In this document: piece by piece, positions 1-7,614 of the stretch | Numbering within the stretch: position 1 is the first letter of the stretch | How the letters are laid out: each line of letters opens with the position of its first letter | Source of the DNA: CBDUQN01 sp965369375 | Lineage (GTDB): Bacteria > Krumholzibacteriota > Krumholzibacteriia > Krumholzibacteriales > Krumholzibacteriaceae | DNA length: 18,955 nucleotides | Assembly: GCA_965369375.1 (NCBI GenBank) | Contig: CBDUQN010000058.1 | Coordinates: 1-18,955 of the forward strand | Direction: 5' to 3' | Translations under genes and position numbers: made by a program | The notes under the pieces: generated by a model | Database searches by the model: none | Told to the model about the DNA's origin: nothing | Seen by the model: the letters and a program-made list of their open reading frames with translations, nothing else

Positions 1-72
1 CGCCCGAGAGGATTCGAACCTCCGACACCCGGCTCCGGAGGCCGGTGCTCTATCCAGCTGAGCTACGGGCGC
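1..72 (-). tRNA. tRNA-Arg (anticodon CCG), 3' end cut by window edge
   Basis: Read on the minus strand from 72, the sequence folds as a tRNA. The acceptor strand GCGCCCG pairs with CGGGCG, which runs to the window edge. It has a D arm with AGCTCAGCTGG, and an anticodon stem CCGGC/GCCGG around the loop CTCCGGA, giving anticodon CCG (reads the Arg codon CGG). The T arm contains GGTTCGAATCC. The last acceptor base, the discriminator and any encoded CCA lie outside the window. Its 5' 23 nt are also the end of recN, so it is probably cut from the recN transcript by RNase P unless it has its own promoter inside recN. Confidence 0.95.
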
Positions 73-1753
73 GCTTTCCCATTTTTAAAAGCTCGGCAGC
101 AAGCTCTTCTCTCAGTTTCCCCTTGCCGCCGAGCATTCTCGACAATTCCGCTATTCTCTCTTCTCTGTCGAGGGCCGCCGCCGACGTCACCGTCCTCCCT
201 TCCCTCACCCGCTTGCGAACCACTATGTGCTGCGCGGCACGGGCGGCAACCTGGGGGAGATGCGTGATACAGATGATCTGGTATCCTCCCGCGAGCTCGC
301 TCAGTCTTTCCGCGACGACGCTGCCGAGATCCGCTCCGAGTCCGGAATCGATCTCATCGAATATCAGAGTGGGTATCTTTCTCTCTTCCGCCTGGAGTTT
401 CTTGAGCACCAGGGTTATTCGCGACAGCTCACCGCCCGAGGCGACCTCTGCAAGGGGGTGCATATTCTCCCCGACGTTGGTCCTGATCATAAACTCTATA
501 CGATCCTGACCCCTCGCGTTTAAATGTATCTCATCGTCCGCGCACTGAAAAGCACAATCTTCCAGGCGCTCCACGACGGTCTCGAACTCCGCCCCCTTCA
601 TTCCAAGCTTGCGTAACTCCATTACCATCTCGCCGTCGAGTGTGCGTGCCGTTCTCTTGCGTTCGGCGCTGAGTTTCTCGAGCAGCGGAACGAGTTTCCC
701 TCGCACCATGCCAAGCTCCCGCTCCGTTTCGATCAACTCATCAGACCCGTCTTTGATCGACCGGAGTATCGCTTCTATTTCGGCTTTTCGTTCGATCAGA
801 CCGTTGCAATCGAGTCCGTGCTTGCGGCCGAGCCGCTGTATCGCTGCGAGCCGCTCCTGCAGCACCCCGAGATCCTCGGGGCCGTCCTCTGCCTCTCCGC
901 GCGTCCGTTCCAGCTCGCGAACGATCTCCTGCACCGAGATGCGGATATCCCGGATCTCCGACGCCGGCGCCTTCCACTTCGCATCTATCTCGGAAAGCGA
1001 GACCAGCGCCTTCTCCGCGCCGGCGAGCTTGTCGAGAACCGAACCGTTCTCCCCCGAGAGATCTCGCAGGGACTCCTCCAACTCCGAGATGTAGCGATGC
1101 CGGGATCCGAGAAGCTTGACACGCGTCTCGAGCTTGCCATCGAGCCCGGGTTCGAGATTGAGGGCTTCGAGCTCCCGCTGCTGGAATTGCAGGTATTCCT
1201 CCTGTTTATTGTGCTCTTCGAGTTCCGCATTCAATTGCCGCAGCCGCTCCGCGAGACGCACATAGCGTTCGATCGTCTCGATGCACCGGTAGAGGAGATC
1301 GCCGTAATCGCCTCTTGCGTCGAGATAGAAGACGTGTCCGGAGGGATCGAGAAGTTCCTGTTGCCGGCGCTGACCGTGGAGCTCGAGGAGAGACCGGGCC
1401 GTATCGGCGGCCGCGGTGAGCGTGGTGAGCATGCCGTTTATCCAGAGGCGGCTCTTTCCCTTGTCGGTTAATTCACGTTTTATCGATACATACTCATCCG
1501 CCGCAGTCATACCGAGGGTTTCCCGGAATTGCCATTCTTCATGCACCGTGAAGATCCCTTCGACGGTGAGTATTTTCGCGCCACGCCGCATGAGCGACCT
1601 GCGCCCCCGGCTGCCGCTGAGCAGATCCACCGCAGAAAGAATGATCGACTTCCCGGCCCCGGTAGATCCGGTCAGAACGTTCAGACCGGGGGTGAACGGT
1701 ATGACCGCATCCTCGACGACGGCCAGGTTTTGAATCCTCAGCTCAGAAAGCAT
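50..1753 (-). CDS. recN: DNA repair protein RecN (SMC-like ATPase)
   Basis: RecN is a cytoplasmic SMC-like ATPase that acts at double-strand breaks and assists RecA-dependent recombination. The 567 residues match the usual length of about 550-570. The N-terminus has the Walker A motif GSTGAGKS at residues 29-36; many RecN proteins have GETGAGKS, so the E-to-S change is a small variation. A long central coiled coil (about 150-370) follows. The C-terminal head has signature SGGE near 439, Walker B LIFDEIDSG near 463-471 and the switch-histidine segment ITHLPQ near 496. The start ATG lies in the last unit of a 32-bp tandem repeat and has no clear Shine-Dalgarno sequence. The stop codon lies inside tRNA-Arg, 23 nt past its 5' end. 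I see no LexA-type box upstream. Confidence 0.96.
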   Translation of the reverse strand: MLSELRIQNLAVVEDAVIPFTPGLNVLTGSTGAGKSIILSAVDLLSGSRGRRSLMRRGAKILTVEGIFTVHEEWQFRETLGMTAADEYVSIKRELTDKGKSRLWINGMLTTLTAAADTARSLLELHGQRRQQELLDPSGHVFYLDARGDYGDLLYRCIETIERYVRLAERLRQLNAELEEHNKQEEYLQFQQRELEALNLEPGLDGKLETRVKLLGSRHRYISELEESLRDLSGENGSVLDKLAGAEKALVSLSEIDAKWKAPASEIRDIRISVQEIVRELERTRGEAEDGPEDLGVLQERLAAIQRLGRKHGLDCNGLIERKAEIEAILRSIKDGSDELIETERELGMVRGKLVPLLEKLSAERKRTARTLDGEMVMELRKLGMKGAEFETVVERLEDCAFQCADDEIHLNARGQDRIEFMIRTNVGENMHPLAEVASGGELSRITLVLKKLQAEERKIPTLIFDEIDSGLGADLGSVVAERLSELAGGYQIICITHLPQVAARAAQHIVVRKRVREGRTVTSAAALDREERIAELSRMLGGKGKLREELAAELLKMGKRARSSAG

Positions 1754-1843
1754 GGTCTTGTTTTGCCGTGAATGTCAACAAGCATGGTCTTGTTTTGCCG
1801 TGAATGTCAATAAGCATGGTCTTGTATTGCCGTGAATGTCAAT
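1748..1843 (-). repeat. Three-copy 32-bp tandem repeat at nadK/recN junction
   Basis: Three head-to-tail 32-bp units occupy 1748-1779, 1780-1811 and 1812-1843. The middle unit differs from the low-coordinate unit only at its last base, and the high-coordinate unit has one further internal T/A difference. On the minus strand each unit begins (A/G)TTGACATTC and ends CCATGCTT. Each therefore carries a TTGACA and an ATG. The first unit contains the nadK stop codon and the last contains the recN start codon. Because 32 is not a multiple of 3, the three ATGs are in three different frames. The two upstream ATGs open short ORFs (1743-1817 and 1738-1785) that end inside recN. Confidence 0.97.
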
Positions 1844-2699
1844 GCTGGCGCAGTACGCCTCCCCACTTGAGCTTCCTGCGCATCAGATCGTAAAAATTAT
1901 AGCCTTCCATCACAATCAGCTTCGTCACCCGCGGGCTCTTCCTGAACACGATACGCTCGCCCGCTTCAATACCGGAGACCTGCTGCCCGTCGATCGTCAA
2001 CAGGGTTTCCTGCCCTCCCTCGACAACCTCCACGGTGAATTGCTCTTTGCTGCTGATTACGATCGGCCGCACGGAAAGTGAGTGGGGACAGAGCGCGGTA
2101 ATCACGAATGCCTCCACACTCGTCGGACTGATTATCGGTCCTCCGGCGGCAAGCGAGTAGGCGGTCGAACCCGTCGGGGTCGAGACGATAACACCGTCAG
2201 CGAGATACTCACCTACCGCGACGCCGTCTATCGCTGTTTTCAGATGGATGACGCGGGATACGCCTATCGCGTGCACGACGACGTCATTGAGCGCGCTGAA
2301 GCTCTTTCCCGTTTCGCGCTGCGAATCGCGTGAAACCTCCAATCGCATTCTGTTCTGAATGTGAAAACGGCCGGCGAAGAGATCCGGTATCGCCCGTTCG
2401 AGATCATCCTCGGTCAAAAATCCGAGACTCCTGACCTTGATCCCGAGAAGCGGAACTTCCTCCGCTTCCACCATACGCGCCGCAAGGAGCAATGTGCCGT
2501 CACCACCGAGAGCAATAACAACATCGCAATCACCGAGATGATCCACCGTCTGTATCGCGCCGGAAGAAACCAGATCAGCCGTCTCCTTCGGCCCTACAAC
2601 GTCTATATTTCCAGGAATGATTTCCATGATCCGCGCAATGATCTCGATGATATTTTTCTTCCTGATGTTGGCAACTACGCCGATTCGTTTTATGTCCAT
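1839..2699 (-). CDS. nadK: NAD kinase
   Basis: NadK phosphorylates NAD to NADP in the cytoplasm using ATP or polyphosphate. At 286 residues it is a typical bacterial length. The family motif GGDGT is at residues 65-69. NDVVVHA (the NE/D motif region) lies near the middle, followed by the glycine-rich DGVIVSTPTGSTAYSLAAGG and the C-terminal LTIDGQ. The ATG start is preceded by GGAGG with 6 nt spacing and overlaps the end of dxs by 10 nt, indicating translational coupling. The reading frame ends in the first unit of the 32-bp tandem repeat. Nearby dxs and ispA are only loosely related by function; NADPH is used later in the same isoprenoid route. Confidence 0.96.
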   Translation of the reverse strand: MDIKRIGVVANIRKKNIIEIIARIMEIIPGNIDVVGPKETADLVSSGAIQTVDHLGDCDVVIALGGDGTLLLAARMVEAEEVPLLGIKVRSLGFLTEDDLERAIPDLFAGRFHIQNRMRLEVSRDSQRETGKSFSALNDVVVHAIGVSRVIHLKTAIDGVAVGEYLADGVIVSTPTGSTAYSLAAGGPIISPTSVEAFVITALCPHSLSVRPIVISSKEQFTVEVVEGGQETLLTIDGQQVSGIEAGERIVFRKSPRVTKLIVMEGYNFYDLMRRKLKWGGVLRQH

Positions 2700-4609
2700 C
2701 CGACGCCTCCGTGGTCAGAGGGAGTTTCCGTATGGAGTACCTTCATGACGTGCTGTGCGATCTTTTCGGGTGAGAGGCCCATTTCGTCGAGCAGATCCTC
2801 CCTTCTCCCATGGGGGACGAAGTGATCGGGTATACCGATCCGGATCATGCGATTCTCCAATCCGCGGTCCGAAAGCAACGCGCTCACGGCGTCACCGAAT
2901 CCGCCGATCTTTGCATTCTCTTCCAGTGTAAATACGGGAGTGTTCGGCCCGATCGATGAGAGAATGAGATCCTCATCAAGCGGCTTTATGAATCGCGCAT
3001 TGATGACAGAGGCCTCCACACCTCCATCGGCGAGTTTCGCCGCGGCTTTCCCCGCTATGCCCACCATTGAGCCGACGGCTATGATCGTCGCGTCACTCCC
3101 CTTTCGCAGAAGCTTCCCCGTGCCCAATTCAATCGGCACGATCTTCTCCGAGAGTTCCACGCCGACCGCGGCGCCTCTCGGAAACCTCATGGCAATCGGG
3201 CCTTTGTCATAGAGCAGCGCCGCGAGAAGCATGCGGCGCAATTCCTCCTCGTCACTCGGCGCCATCAGTATCATCCCCGGTATCAATCGAAGGTAGCTCA
3301 AATCGAAGGAACCGTGATGTGTCGGTCCATCCTCCCCGACGACTCCGCCGCGATCGAGAATAAACCGAACGGGGAGCTTCTGGAGCGCCACGTCATGAAT
3401 GATCTGATCGAAGCCCCTCTGCAAAAATGTCGAATAAATGACCACAAACGGCTTCAGTCCCGCCCGCGCCAGTCCCGCGGCGAATGTGACCGCATGCTGC
3501 TCGGCGATACCTACATCGAAAAACCGGTCGGGATAGCGTTCCGCGAAATTCGACAGCCCCGTTCCTTCTTTCATGGCCGCCGTTATTGCGACGACTTTCT
3601 TGTCACTTCGCCCAAGCTCCACCATGGTCTCACCGAATACGTCGCTGTACTTGGGGCTCTGCGCATTGCTCTTTGAATTTCCCGTTGTCTTGTAGAAACT
3701 TCCCACGCCGTGGAATTTCTCCGCGTCGTTCTCGGCGAATGTATATCCTTTGCCTTTCTTCGAAACTACGTGGACGAGAACGGGACCCGGCACCTGATGA
3801 AGATTCGAAAATGTCTCGACGAGCTCATCGAGATCATGACCGTCAAGCGGTCCGTAATATCGAAAGCCGAGCTCCTCGAAGAGAATGTTTGGAACAACGA
3901 GATTCTTGATGCTCTCCTTGATTCTGCGCGCAAGCGTCTGGGCCTTTCCCCCGAGGGTCGGTATCTTCCCGAGAAGCTCCCACACATCCGCCTCGAGCCG
4001 CAGGTAGAGCTCTTTGGTGGTGATCTTCGTCAGGTACTTCGACATCGCACCAACCGTTCTAGAGATCGACATCTCGTTGTCGTTGAGAATAATGACGAAT
4101 CGATTCTTCCTGAGATGCCCCGCCTGGTTTATCGCTTCGAAAGCCATTCCGCCCGAGAGGGCCGCATCGCCGACGACGCTGATTACAAAATAATCCTCCC
4201 GCTTGATATCACGGGCGGCGGCTATTCCGAGCGCGGCGGAAATAGCCGTGCTCGCGTGCCCCACGCCGAAGATGTCATACTCGCTTTCGGATATGCAGGG
4301 AAATCCGCTTATGCCCCCTCTCGTGCGGAGATCGATAAACTGCTCTTTTCGACCGGTCAGGATCTTGTGCGTGTAACTCTGATGCCCGACGTCCCAGACG
4401 ATACGATCCCGCGGAGCATTGAAGACGTAATAGAGAGCGAGAGTGATTTCAACGCATCCGAGGCTCGATGCGAGATGTCCGCCGCGCTTCGAGACGACCT
4501 CGATAATATATTTCCTGATTTCCTCGCCTAATCGCTTCAATTCCTCGTGCGAAAACGCCTTGAGGTCTTCAGGGAAATTGATTCGATCGAGAAGTCCGCT
4601 CACATTCAA
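2690..4609 (-). CDS. dxs: 1-deoxy-D-xylulose-5-phosphate synthase
   Basis: DXS condenses pyruvate and glyceraldehyde 3-phosphate with thiamine diphosphate, the first step of the methylerythritol phosphate pathway. The 639 residues fit the family. Visible are GGHLASSLG (catalytic His near 45), WDVGHQSY (His near 76), and GHASTAIS. The thiamine-binding segment VVGDAALSGGMAFEA starts near 145 and ends with LNDNEMS near 175. The transketolase-like domain shows EDGPTHHGSFDLSYLR. The thiamine motif reads GDA where many relatives have GDG; such variants occur in the family, so I do not take it as loss of function. The ATG has AGGAAGGG upstream and sits 16 nt after the DUF212 gene. ispA is just upstream in the same transcript, so an early enzyme and the chain-elongation enzyme of isoprenoid synthesis are co-expressed. 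Confidence 0.97.
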   Translation of the reverse strand: MNVSGLLDRINFPEDLKAFSHEELKRLGEEIRKYIIEVVSKRGGHLASSLGCVEITLALYYVFNAPRDRIVWDVGHQSYTHKILTGRKEQFIDLRTRGGISGFPCISESEYDIFGVGHASTAISAALGIAAARDIKREDYFVISVVGDAALSGGMAFEAINQAGHLRKNRFVIILNDNEMSISRTVGAMSKYLTKITTKELYLRLEADVWELLGKIPTLGGKAQTLARRIKESIKNLVVPNILFEELGFRYYGPLDGHDLDELVETFSNLHQVPGPVLVHVVSKKGKGYTFAENDAEKFHGVGSFYKTTGNSKSNAQSPKYSDVFGETMVELGRSDKKVVAITAAMKEGTGLSNFAERYPDRFFDVGIAEQHAVTFAAGLARAGLKPFVVIYSTFLQRGFDQIIHDVALQKLPVRFILDRGGVVGEDGPTHHGSFDLSYLRLIPGMILMAPSDEEELRRMLLAALLYDKGPIAMRFPRGAAVGVELSEKIVPIELGTGKLLRKGSDATIIAVGSMVGIAGKAAAKLADGGVEASVINARFIKPLDEDLILSSIGPNTPVFTLEENAKIGGFGDAVSALLSDRGLENRMIRIGIPDHFVPHGRREDLLDEMGLSPEKIAQHVMKVLHTETPSDHGGVGWT

Positions 4610-4625
4610 CCCTTCCTGGGCTCGT

Positions 4626-5063
4626 CTACATCAATATATAAGCGCCTAGAATTCCGAGAATCACACCGCACATAACATCGAACGGTTTGAACGAGAGAAC
4701 ACGCAGTCTCGCATTGTTATTCAGCTGGCTGTACTCACTTAAACTCGATAATAACGTATTGAGCACATATACCTGTTTTCCCTTCTCCCCCTTGAGCCTC
4801 ATCGTATCGTGAACAATGATCACGCTGTAGGTTGTTGCCAGCGCAAAAAGAATGGATGAAACGCCGTACTTGATGCCGATAGCGGTAGAGAGGGAACTGA
4901 AGGCGGCGCTGTGTAGGTTCGGCATCCCGTCGAACTGGACGAGCTTGCCGAGCTGCATTCTTCTTTCAACGATGGAATAGAGCAGCAGCTTGAGGCACTG
5001 AACGAAAAAAACACAGATGAAGGGAACGAGGTAAATATGCCGGTATGCGAATTGTCTGATCAT
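4626..5063 (-). CDS. DUF212 / divergent PAP2-related membrane protein, motif-degenerate
   Basis: This is a small integral membrane protein (145 residues from the ATG) of the YuiD-like, divergent PAP2 family (DUF212). Family function is not established. Hydrophobic segments lie at about 8-26, 55-85 and 125-145. Family landmarks are recognisable but altered. The usual GGMPSSHSA reads DGMPNLHSA; the usual D-A-M-G-V-R-R reads HDTMRLKGEKGKQ, followed by the conserved VLN. The C-terminal GHTPLEVLAG segment is FKPFDVMCG. A longer TTG start at 5081 is possible but would overlap ispA by 17 nt. The ATG at 5063 lies 1 nt after the ispA stop and aligns with the usual family start, so I prefer it. Position between ispA and dxs hints at a link to polyprenyl phosphate lipids, which is inference. 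Confidence 0.85.
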   Translation of the reverse strand: MIRQFAYRHIYLVPFICVFFVQCLKLLLYSIVERRMQLGKLVQFDGMPNLHSAAFSSLSTAIGIKYGVSSILFALATTYSVIIVHDTMRLKGEKGKQVYVLNTLLSSLSEYSQLNNNARLRVLSFKPFDVMCGVILGILGAYILM

Positions 5064-5064
5064 T

Positions 5065-5964
5065 TCAGGATGCCCGCTCAAGGATTATTTCGAAGATTCG
5101 CTGAAGGTATCCCCGGTCGCCAAGCTCCTGGATTTGGGCTACCGCTTCGCTAATAAGCTCCCGAGCGACCTCGTGTGACCGTTCGACACCGAAAAACGCG
5201 GGATGTGTGATTTTCCCTTTTTTCGAATCCTTCCGCAAGCCTTTTCCGACCGCCTGCTCGCTGCCCTCGATATCGAGAATGTCATCTATGATCTGAAAAG
5301 CGAATCCCACCCTACGTCCCGCCTCGAGCATCTTTGCGCAATTATCATCGTCAGCTCGAGCAAGCGTCGCCCCGATGCCGAGCGATGCGGATATCAATTG
5401 AGCGGTCTTTCTCGAATGGATAAATGTGACCGATTCTTCCGTCGGTTCGGTCCCCTCACCTTCGATGTCCGCCACCTGACCGCCGATGAGATACCGTGAC
5501 CCGGCCGACCACGAGAGCATTCTCACTGCTTGGAGCGCGAGATCCCCGGGAGCGGAGCACTTCGAGATGACCTCGAATGCGAGCGCCTGAAGGGCGTCCC
5601 CCGCAAGAATCGCAACGGCTTCTCCGAAGCGAACATGACACGATGGCTTGCCCCTGCGCACATCATCATCGTCGAGCGCAGGCAGATCGTCATGGATCAG
5701 CGTATATGCATGAAGCATCTCGATCGCGCAGGCGGCATCGAGCGCCGCCCCGGGATGGGGATCTCCAAAGATACGGTGACTCTCGATGCACAGTATGCCG
5801 CGTATCCTCTTGCCTCCTCCGAGGGTCGAATACCTCATCGCTTCATGGAGGGATGCGGGCGCTTCGCCGGAGCGCGGCATGAGCTCATCGAGGCGGCCCT
5901 CTATCTTTGTACGGCCGGTCTCGAGACGCATTTCAAAATCTCTCGTTTCCGCTCTACTGCTCAC
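5065..5964 (-). CDS. ispA: Polyprenyl diphosphate synthase (farnesyl/geranylgeranyl type)
   Basis: This cytosolic class I trans-prenyltransferase adds isopentenyl diphosphate to allylic diphosphates. From the GTG start it has 299 residues, the usual IspA length. The first aspartate-rich motif DDLPALDDDDVRRGKPS is near 92 and the second, QIIDDILDIEG, is in the last third. The GGKRxRP substrate motif reads GGKRIRG, with Pro replaced. The frame is open to an ATG at 6024, but that would overlap xseB by 71 nt. The GTG at 5964 overlaps xseB by 11 nt, lies downstream of an AGGAGG stretch, and keeps the block DFEMRLETGR that resembles the family N-terminus; an ATG at 5931 would remove part of that block. 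Product chain length cannot be told from the sequence. xseB-ispA-dxs is a common bacterial order. Confidence 0.93.
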   Translation of the reverse strand: MSSRAETRDFEMRLETGRTKIEGRLDELMPRSGEAPASLHEAMRYSTLGGGKRIRGILCIESHRIFGDPHPGAALDAACAIEMLHAYTLIHDDLPALDDDDVRRGKPSCHVRFGEAVAILAGDALQALAFEVISKCSAPGDLALQAVRMLSWSAGSRYLIGGQVADIEGEGTEPTEESVTFIHSRKTAQLISASLGIGATLARADDDNCAKMLEAGRRVGFAFQIIDDILDIEGSEQAVGKGLRKDSKKGKITHPAFFGVERSHEVARELISEAVAQIQELGDRGYLQRIFEIILERAS

Positions 5965-6172
5965 CCTTGAAGCCCCCCTCCTCGATTTCAGTGGAAAGCC
6001 GGCGGACCCTCTGATCCGCTTCATCCAGTATCTTTCTACACATCGTGCCCAGCTTCATTCCCTCTTCGTAGAGTTCGATGCTCTCCTCGAGGGGAACTTC
6101 CCCCTCCTCGAGCTTTCGCACGATCTCTTCGAGCCGCTCGATCGACTCCTCGAAGTTCATTTTCTTAGGCAT
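5954..6172 (-). CDS. xseB: Exodeoxyribonuclease VII small subunit
   Basis: XseB joins several copies per XseA to form exonuclease VII, which degrades single-stranded DNA. From the ATG at 6172 it has 72 residues, typical for the family. It shows the characteristic helical pattern NFEESIERLEEIVRKLE, then GEVPLEESIELYEEGM and a C-terminal charged helix. The frame is open further upstream to 6205, but GGAAGGG lies 7 nt before the 6172 ATG, which settles that start. It overlaps the end of xseA by 16 nt. A second possible start at 6160 forms an ATGA overlap with the xseA stop but lacks a good ribosome site. The 3' end overlaps ispA. Confidence 0.94.
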   Translation of the reverse strand: MPKKMNFEESIERLEEIVRKLEEGEVPLEESIELYEEGMKLGTMCRKILDEADQRVRRLSTEIEEGGFKGEQ

Positions 6173-7614
6173 GGCTTTCCCTTCCTTTTCTTCTCTACCC
6201 TGCACAACACACCACCATCGTAAAAATTAATCTGTACCCGTTCATCGGGCGCTATGCCCTGCGCCCTCGATATCACCGTTTCTCCCTCGGGGGTCGTACA
6301 GTAGGCATACCCCCTCTTCAATACCGCGTCGGGATGCAACCCGCTGATCGTCCTCATCTTCTCGTTCAACTCACGTCTCCCGAGAGCTATCGCGGCCGTC
6401 ATCCGCACGTGGAGAACTCGATCGAGGTGTCTGAGCGCCTCAGTCGCGGCCGCCACCGTTTTCTCGGGACTGTTGAGGGCGAGTCGGCCGAGCCTCCGCA
6501 TGAGCTTCGTTTCCCCGTCACTCACCATCCTCTCGGCAGCCCGCTCCAGCGCGGCGGCGCATGCACCTGCCCGCCGATCTCCGTCTCCCCGCTTTTTGTC
6601 CCACCACACCCGCAGCCTTGAGACCCTTCCGTCGATATCGAGCTCGGTACGCTCCAGCCGGTGAATGAGGGCGGGGAATGCGCTGCTGCGCAGGATGTAT
6701 TCGATGAGATTGAGTCTCTTGGAAGAAGAATCCCGGTAGAGCCTCAGCAGATCCCCGAATCGTTTTTCGACGTGGCGCCGCACGTCGTCCATCAGCGGCG
6801 TCGCTATCTCGGCCGCCGCGGTCGGCGTCGCGGCCCGTATGTCCGAAACGTAATCAGCGACTGTCGTGTCGATCTCATGGCCTATCCCCGTTATGACCGG
6901 ATGAACGGATGCCGCCACCGCCCTGGCGACTCCCTCCATATTGAACGTCCAGAGATCCTCTGCGCTTCCTCCGCCACGCGCGAGAATCACGACATCCACA
7001 TTCTCGATACGGTTCGACATTTCGAATGCTTTCCTGATCGAGCGATCGGCGCCGGCCCCCTGAACATCAGTGCAGATATGTATCACCTCGGCGACCGGCC
7101 AACGGCGACGGAGCGTGTCCAGAATGTCCTTTATAACGGCGCCCGTCGGAGAGGTGATAACCGCGATCCTCGCCGGATACTCGGGCGAGGGTCTCTTGCG
7201 GTCCGGATCGGTGAGGCCTTCGTCCATGAACTTTCTGAGAAGCTTCATGAATTCCAGCTCCATCCGCCCTCTGCCCGCAGGCGAGAGTGAGCGCACGATG
7301 AGCTCCGTCTGACCGCCGCCACCGTAGTGAGAGAGGCGTCCCGAGGCGACAACGAGCATCCCGTTCTCCGGACCGAAGGAGAGGTTTTTCATATTACCCC
7401 TGAAAATCACGGACCGGACGACATTCGTCTCGTCCCGGAGGCTGAAATAGCAGTGTCCGGATGTGTGAACCTTGAAATTCGCGATCTCTCCGATCACATC
7501 GACATGGGGGAACTCGGATTCGAGGCTCTGCCGTATCGCTTCGGTGAGTTCGGTTACCGTGTAGATATCACTGTTTCCCGTGATGGGCCCTTCATCCCAG
7601 CTGCTCTCCATCAT
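6157..7614 (-). CDS. xseA: Exodeoxyribonuclease VII large subunit
   Basis: XseA is the catalytic subunit of exonuclease VII. The N-terminal OB-fold (about 15-115) contains VIGEIANFKVHTSGHCYFSL. The catalytic core carries IAVITSPTGAVIKDIL, VVILARGGGSAEDLWTFN and the conserved GHEIDTTVADYVSDIRAATP. A charged, helical C-terminal region follows that in the family binds XseB. The 485 residues are somewhat above the roughly 400-460 usual length, mostly from the helical part. The ATG at 7614 has GGGAG upstream and overlaps the folD end by 23 nt; the next codon is also ATG. xseB follows with overlap, so the subunits are translationally coupled. Confidence 0.96.
   Translation of the reverse strand: MMESSWDEGPITGNSDIYTVTELTEAIRQSLESEFPHVDVIGEIANFKVHTSGHCYFSLRDETNVVRSVIFRGNMKNLSFGPENGMLVVASGRLSHYGGGGQTELIVRSLSPAGRGRMELEFMKLLRKFMDEGLTDPDRKRPSPEYPARIAVITSPTGAVIKDILDTLRRRWPVAEVIHICTDVQGAGADRSIRKAFEMSNRIENVDVVILARGGGSAEDLWTFNMEGVARAVAASVHPVITGIGHEIDTTVADYVSDIRAATPTAAAEIATPLMDDVRRHVEKRFGDLLRLYRDSSSKRLNLIEYILRSSAFPALIHRLERTELDIDGRVSRLRVWWDKKRGDGDRRAGACAAALERAAERMVSDGETKLMRRLGRLALNSPEKTVAAATEALRHLDRVLHVRMTAAIALGRRELNEKMRTISGLHPDAVLKRGYAYCTTPEGETVISRAQGIAPDERVQINFYDGGVLCRVEKKRKGKPCLRK

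Noticed and set aside
1..72. tRNA-Arg as an integration site for a mobile element
   Set aside because: No integrase gene or direct repeat of the tRNA 3' end is visible; the 3' end itself is outside the window.
818..1471. Long open frame on the plus strand opposite recN
   Set aside because: It lies wholly inside recN, has no recognisable domain and no ribosome site; it is a shadow of a codon-biased gene. The same holds for plus-strand frames at 3710-4531, 17061-17915 and 18003-18779.
1754..1838. LexA/SOS box before recN
   Set aside because: I find neither CTGT-N8-ACAG nor a Gram-positive type box in the junction.
1748..1843. Tandem repeat as a CRISPR array
   Set aside because: The units are directly adjacent with no spacers and no cas genes are nearby.
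1748..1843. TTGACA in each repeat unit as -35 boxes for recN
   Set aside because: No TATAAT-like hexamer occurs 16-18 nt downstream of any copy, so no promoter is supported.
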